This document shows, one piece after another, positions 5,629-7,616 of a stretch of DNA of 7,616 nt. Positions within the stretch are counted from its first letter, which is position 1. Every line of letters begins with the position of its first letter. The notes beneath the pieces are model-generated. The model did not search any database. It saw only the letters and a program-made list of their open reading frames with translations, and was not told where the DNA came from. The position numbers were made by a program, and so were the translations under genes. The DNA lies in NCBI GenBank assembly GCA_964450345.1, contig CAYVEL010000030.1:1-7616 (forward strand), read 5' to 3'. This DNA is from JAPLZH01 sp964450345 (GTDB lineage Bacteria; Patescibacteriota; Minisyncoccia; Phycocordibacterales; PALSA-1337).

Positions 5629-6613
5629 CTTTTTAAAGAAATTACCACCTACTACTTTTGTGGCGGTTACTGGTGATGTTGGTAAAAGTACAGTTTTAAA
5701 TCTAATAGAAAATATATTTCATAAATCAGGAGAAAGTCTCGGTGGAATTACTGTTGTGGATATTGAGAAAGATTTTCTTTATGATGACTATTTAAAAGAA
5801 GTTAAAAGAGAAGGAGTACTGCTTTCTATTATTAAGGAGGAATATATAAACATCTTTACTCAGGCTAGAATTATTCCGAACGTTTTAGTGGTGACTTATT
5901 TAAAGGATGCTACTAATTATGTGCCTTTAATACAGAATTTCACATATACTAACTCTTTAGTTGGTTCTGATCAGGCGATAGATGAGATTAAATCTAAGTT
6001 ACCTGGAAATATAAAAGGTAAAATGTTTAGAACTGGAATAAGTGTTTTACCTAGAGGTGGTAAGCTCGCAAGTGAACCATTCCATACCAGAGAAAATGCT
6101 GCGCTTGCTGTCAGGGTGTCAGAGATATTCGAGGTGCCTACATCTGTAACACTTAGTGTTTTGAATAGTTTTAAGGGCCTTACAGGACGAATAGAGCCTA
6201 TAAAAAAGATTAAGGATGTTACTTACATAAACGATGCTTATTCTGAGAAGTTTGCTTCACTTGAAGCAGGCCTTAATTCTTTAACAAATACAAAAAATGT
6301 AGTTCTTATTATAGGAGGAGATGGAGATGGTATTAGTGAGGATGATAATTTAAATCCTGTATTAAAGCTTTGTCATACGATAATTACTATACCTGGTAGC
6401 GGTACACAAAAGTTATATAAGATTCTTCTTAAGAATGAAGAGGTTAATGTTATATATGCTGATTCTATAGAAGATGCTGTTAAGAAGGCTGGTGAAAAAT
6501 CTAATAAAGGAGACTTCGTGGTATTTAGTCCTGGTTTCTGTCCTACAATGCTTTGTGGCTCTGGAAGAGAAGAAAGAAGCCAGAGATTTATAAAAGCAGT
6601 AAATACTTTATAA
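5600..6613 (+). CDS. Truncated, divergent MurD-like Mur ligase homologue
   Basis: The 337-aa product aligns with the central and C-terminal domains of MurD, the ligase adding D-Glu to UDP-MurNAc-L-Ala; true MurD has about 440 residues. It starts just before the ATP loop VAVTGDVGKST (21-31, Lys29 kept), so the N-terminal UDP-binding domain is missing. HTRENAALAVRVSE (162-175), GLTGRIEPI (193-201), YINDA (209-213), LIIGGDGDG (236-244) and VVFSPGFCP (307-315) match MurD landmarks. By eye, expected catalytic parts are missing: no ELSSFQ, no EDH with the catalytic His, no recognisable carbamylated Lys, and DSKAT has become DAYSE. It may be an inactive paralogue, a ligase with another substrate, or half of a two-protein enzyme. 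ATG 5600 is preferred over an in-frame TTG at 5588 because it lines up with the domain start. It is the last gene of the operon. Confidence 0.85.
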   Translation: MKINKEKLVSFLKKLPPTTFVAVTGDVGKSTVLNLIENIFHKSGESLGGITVVDIEKDFLYDDYLKEVKREGVLLSIIKEEYINIFTQARIIPNVLVVTYLKDATNYVPLIQNFTYTNSLVGSDQAIDEIKSKLPGNIKGKMFRTGISVLPRGGKLASEPFHTRENAALAVRVSEIFEVPTSVTLSVLNSFKGLTGRIEPIKKIKDVTYINDAYSEKFASLEAGLNSLTNTKNVVLIIGGDGDGISEDDNLNPVLKLCHTIITIPGSGTQKLYKILLKNEEVNVIYADSIEDAVKKAGEKSNKGDFVVFSPGFCPTMLCGSGREERSQRFIKAVNTL

Positions 6614-6636
6614 AATTTACTTTTTTAAGTAAATTT
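6613..6636. terminator. Bidirectional AT-rich hairpin between convergent genes
   Basis: A perfect 10-bp stem AAATTTACTT/AAGTAAATTT (6613-6622 with 6627-6636) with a TTTT loop fills the 21 bases between the two genes. It includes the last base of one stop codon and two bases of the other. The low GC makes it a weak terminator; it may mainly protect both 3' ends. Confidence 0.6.
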
Positions 6637-7522
6637 ACTTACCACCAATAATACATACTACGGAACCATTGAATGGGATATTTTTTGATTTGGCTTTAAG
6701 TAGTCCTGCTAAAGAAAGTGCACCATTTGCTGTGACCTTAACTCCATTTTTTGAAAGTATCTCTTGAGCTTTTTTTATATATTCATCGCTTACAATATAT
6801 CCAGAATGATTTCCTTCCGTCATTAGATTGGTAAGTTCGTTTTTTCTAAGGCCGATCTTATCTACTATTGCATGGGCTAGGGAGTCTTTCTTATCTGTAT
6901 AATCTTTATCGAATTCTTCAGCTAGTATGTGACAGGCTTCGGTTTGAACTATGTTTACTCTAGCTTTAGAACCTATTTTATTAAAAGCTTTAATTAATCC
7001 TACCGCAGTAGTTCCTGAGGATGTTCCTAGGAATATATTTTCTAATTCGCTTATGGAATTTAATTCTGTAGCTAAATCTTCGTATCCAGAAGGGGCGTTA
7101 ATATCAGAGGATTGTCTGAGACTCCAAGAACCATTTCTTTCTGCTATATGGAGCGCTTGAAGAGGTCTATCTGTTTTAGAAATACTTATATTTAGATCAC
7201 TACCAATAGCATTTTTAACTATTGCTAGTTTTTCATCTTCGATTTTCATTCCCACAAAAACAGAAAGTTTTAACTTTTTACCGACAGGTCTGGCATTATT
7301 TAAAGTAGTTATATATTTAATGGCAGCGAGTCCTGCGTTTCCAGAAGATGATATAGCAAAAGATTTAGCACCTTTTAGTATTCCGAAATCTATCATTAGA
7401 GGGATAGAGCGACCCTTATGTGAGCCTAGGGGATGAAGGTCTTCTCTTTTTAGAAAGAAATTAGAAATACCAAGTTCCTTGGCTATAACAGGATATGATT
7501 CTAATGGTGTAATGGGCTTCAT
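6635..7522 (-). CDS. PLP-dependent fold-type II enzyme, threonine synthase/dehydratase-like
   Basis: The 295-aa protein belongs to the tryptophan-synthase-beta superfamily, cytoplasmic enzymes doing beta- or gamma-elimination/replacement on amino acids. TPLE (5-8) and LKREDLHPLGSHKGRS (24-39) give the PLP-binding Lys36. SSSGNAGLA (58-66) is the substrate/cofactor Asn loop, GTSSGTT (166-172) the phosphate-binding loop, and ANGALSLAGL (265-274) the segment near the pyridine ring. The usual GSFKDRG is SHKGRS here, and the chain is shorter than typical threonine synthases. The motifs look closest to the threonine synthase/dehydratase group, but the substrate is not decided by sequence. No ACT regulatory domain is present. 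On the minus strand, TTTATA (7557-7552), a 17-base spacer and TACTAT (7534-7529) place the transcription start on the ATG. It is divergent from a LysW-like gene 38 bases away, which may hint at carrier-bound amino acid metabolism. Confidence 0.88.
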   Translation of the reverse strand: MKPITPLESYPVIAKELGISNFFLKREDLHPLGSHKGRSIPLMIDFGILKGAKSFAISSSGNAGLAAIKYITTLNNARPVGKKLKLSVFVGMKIEDEKLAIVKNAIGSDLNISISKTDRPLQALHIAERNGSWSLRQSSDINAPSGYEDLATELNSISELENIFLGTSSGTTAVGLIKAFNKIGSKARVNIVQTEACHILAEEFDKDYTDKKDSLAHAIVDKIGLRKNELTNLMTEGNHSGYIVSDEYIKKAQEILSKNGVKVTANGALSLAGLLKAKSKNIPFNGSVVCIIGGK

Positions 7523-7524
7523 AC

Positions 7525-7552
7525 TTGTATAGTATCGTGTTTTTAGTATTAT
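7525..7552 (+). promoter_or_regulatory. Promoter of the LysW-like gene, near-leaderless
   Basis: TTGTAT (7525-7530), a 16-base spacer and TATTAT (7547-7552) predict a start near 7559, two bases before the ATG at 7561. It overlaps the divergent promoter almost fully, so the two genes would compete for polymerase or be co-regulated. Confidence 0.5.
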
Positions 7553-7557
7553 ATAAA
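7529..7557 (-). promoter_or_regulatory. Promoter of the PLP enzyme gene, leaderless start
   Basis: TTTATA (-35), a 17-base spacer and TACTAT (-10, 7534-7529) put the start at 7522, the A of the ATG. A perfect TATAAT at 7553-7548 is an alternative that would give an ~18-nt leader without an SD. Confidence 0.5.
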
Positions 7558-7560
7558 GCT

Positions 7561-7616
7561 ATGAAATGTGTATGTCCAGAATGCAAGAATCAAATTGATC
7601 TTGCTACAAAACCAAA
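7561..7616 (+). CDS. Zinc-ribbon protein, LysW-like amino-group carrier candidate (partial)
   Basis: Only the first 18 residues are in the window: MKCVCPECKNQIDLATKP. CPEC followed by a short polar stretch and I/L-D/E-L matches the start of LysW/ArgW amino-group carrier proteins (pattern CPECGAEL), which are ~55 residues with two zinc-binding Cys pairs and a C-terminal Glu that carries the amino acid. Other zinc-ribbon proteins begin similarly, and the second Cys pair and C-terminal Glu lie outside the window, so the call is tentative. The extra Cys3 is not typical. The divergent PLP enzyme makes an amino acid role more plausible. The start has no SD and sits two bases after the predicted transcription start. 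Confidence 0.5.
   Translation, partial: MKCVCPECKNQIDLATKP

Noticed and set aside
6951..7160. Plus-strand frame inside the PLP enzyme gene
   Set aside because: It is antisense to a gene with clear catalytic motifs and has no start signals of its own.

Overview
The window looks like a metagenome-assembled scaffold from a low-GC bacterium of the Candidate Phyla Radiation (Patescibacteria), probably the Parcubacteria side, though the exact class cannot be read from this sequence. The grounds are a strongly divergent 16S rRNA with a helix insertion, a tRNA gene without encoded CCA, compact genes, AT-rich codon use, and several small or reduced proteins. Translation with the standard code leaves every gene intact. 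Two 100-N gaps are each flanked by the same 55 bases on both sides. They are almost certainly unmerged 55-base contig overlaps, not real repeats or missing DNA.

Layout: (1) 1-~499, the 3' third of a 16S rRNA gene, with a ~52-nt extension of helix 39 and a 3' tail without the CCUCC anti-Shine-Dalgarno (anti-SD). It is followed by a hairpin-rich trailer and a strong terminator, with no 23S rRNA downstream. (2) 774-2075, a membrane-anchored extracytoplasmic protein of unknown function. (3) 2253/2408-2671, a small single-pass membrane protein broken by gap 1. (4) 2815-4306, tRNA-Ile(GAT) followed after three bases by the start codon of pyruvate kinase. (5) 4393-6613, an overlapping three-gene operon: RadC (broken by gap 2), an unrecognised 117-aa protein, and a shortened MurD-like Mur ligase homologue with an apparently degraded active site. 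(6) 6635-7522 on the minus strand, a PLP-dependent fold-type II enzyme (threonine synthase/dehydratase-like). It is divergent from the start of a zinc-ribbon protein resembling the amino-group carrier LysW, which runs off the right edge.

The most coherent story concerns translation initiation. The 16S 3' end has lost the anti-SD, and no start codon in the window has a convincing SD. Predicted -10 boxes place the transcription start exactly on, or two bases before, the start codon for radC, the PLP enzyme and the LysW-like gene. Pyruvate kinase would receive a 3-nt leader from tRNA 3' processing, and the internal operon genes overlap their upstream neighbours. Together these suggest an organism that starts translation mostly by leaderless and coupled routes. 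A second recurrent pattern is a hairpin terminator followed by an extended -10 promoter (TGn plus hexamer), seen four times on the plus strand.
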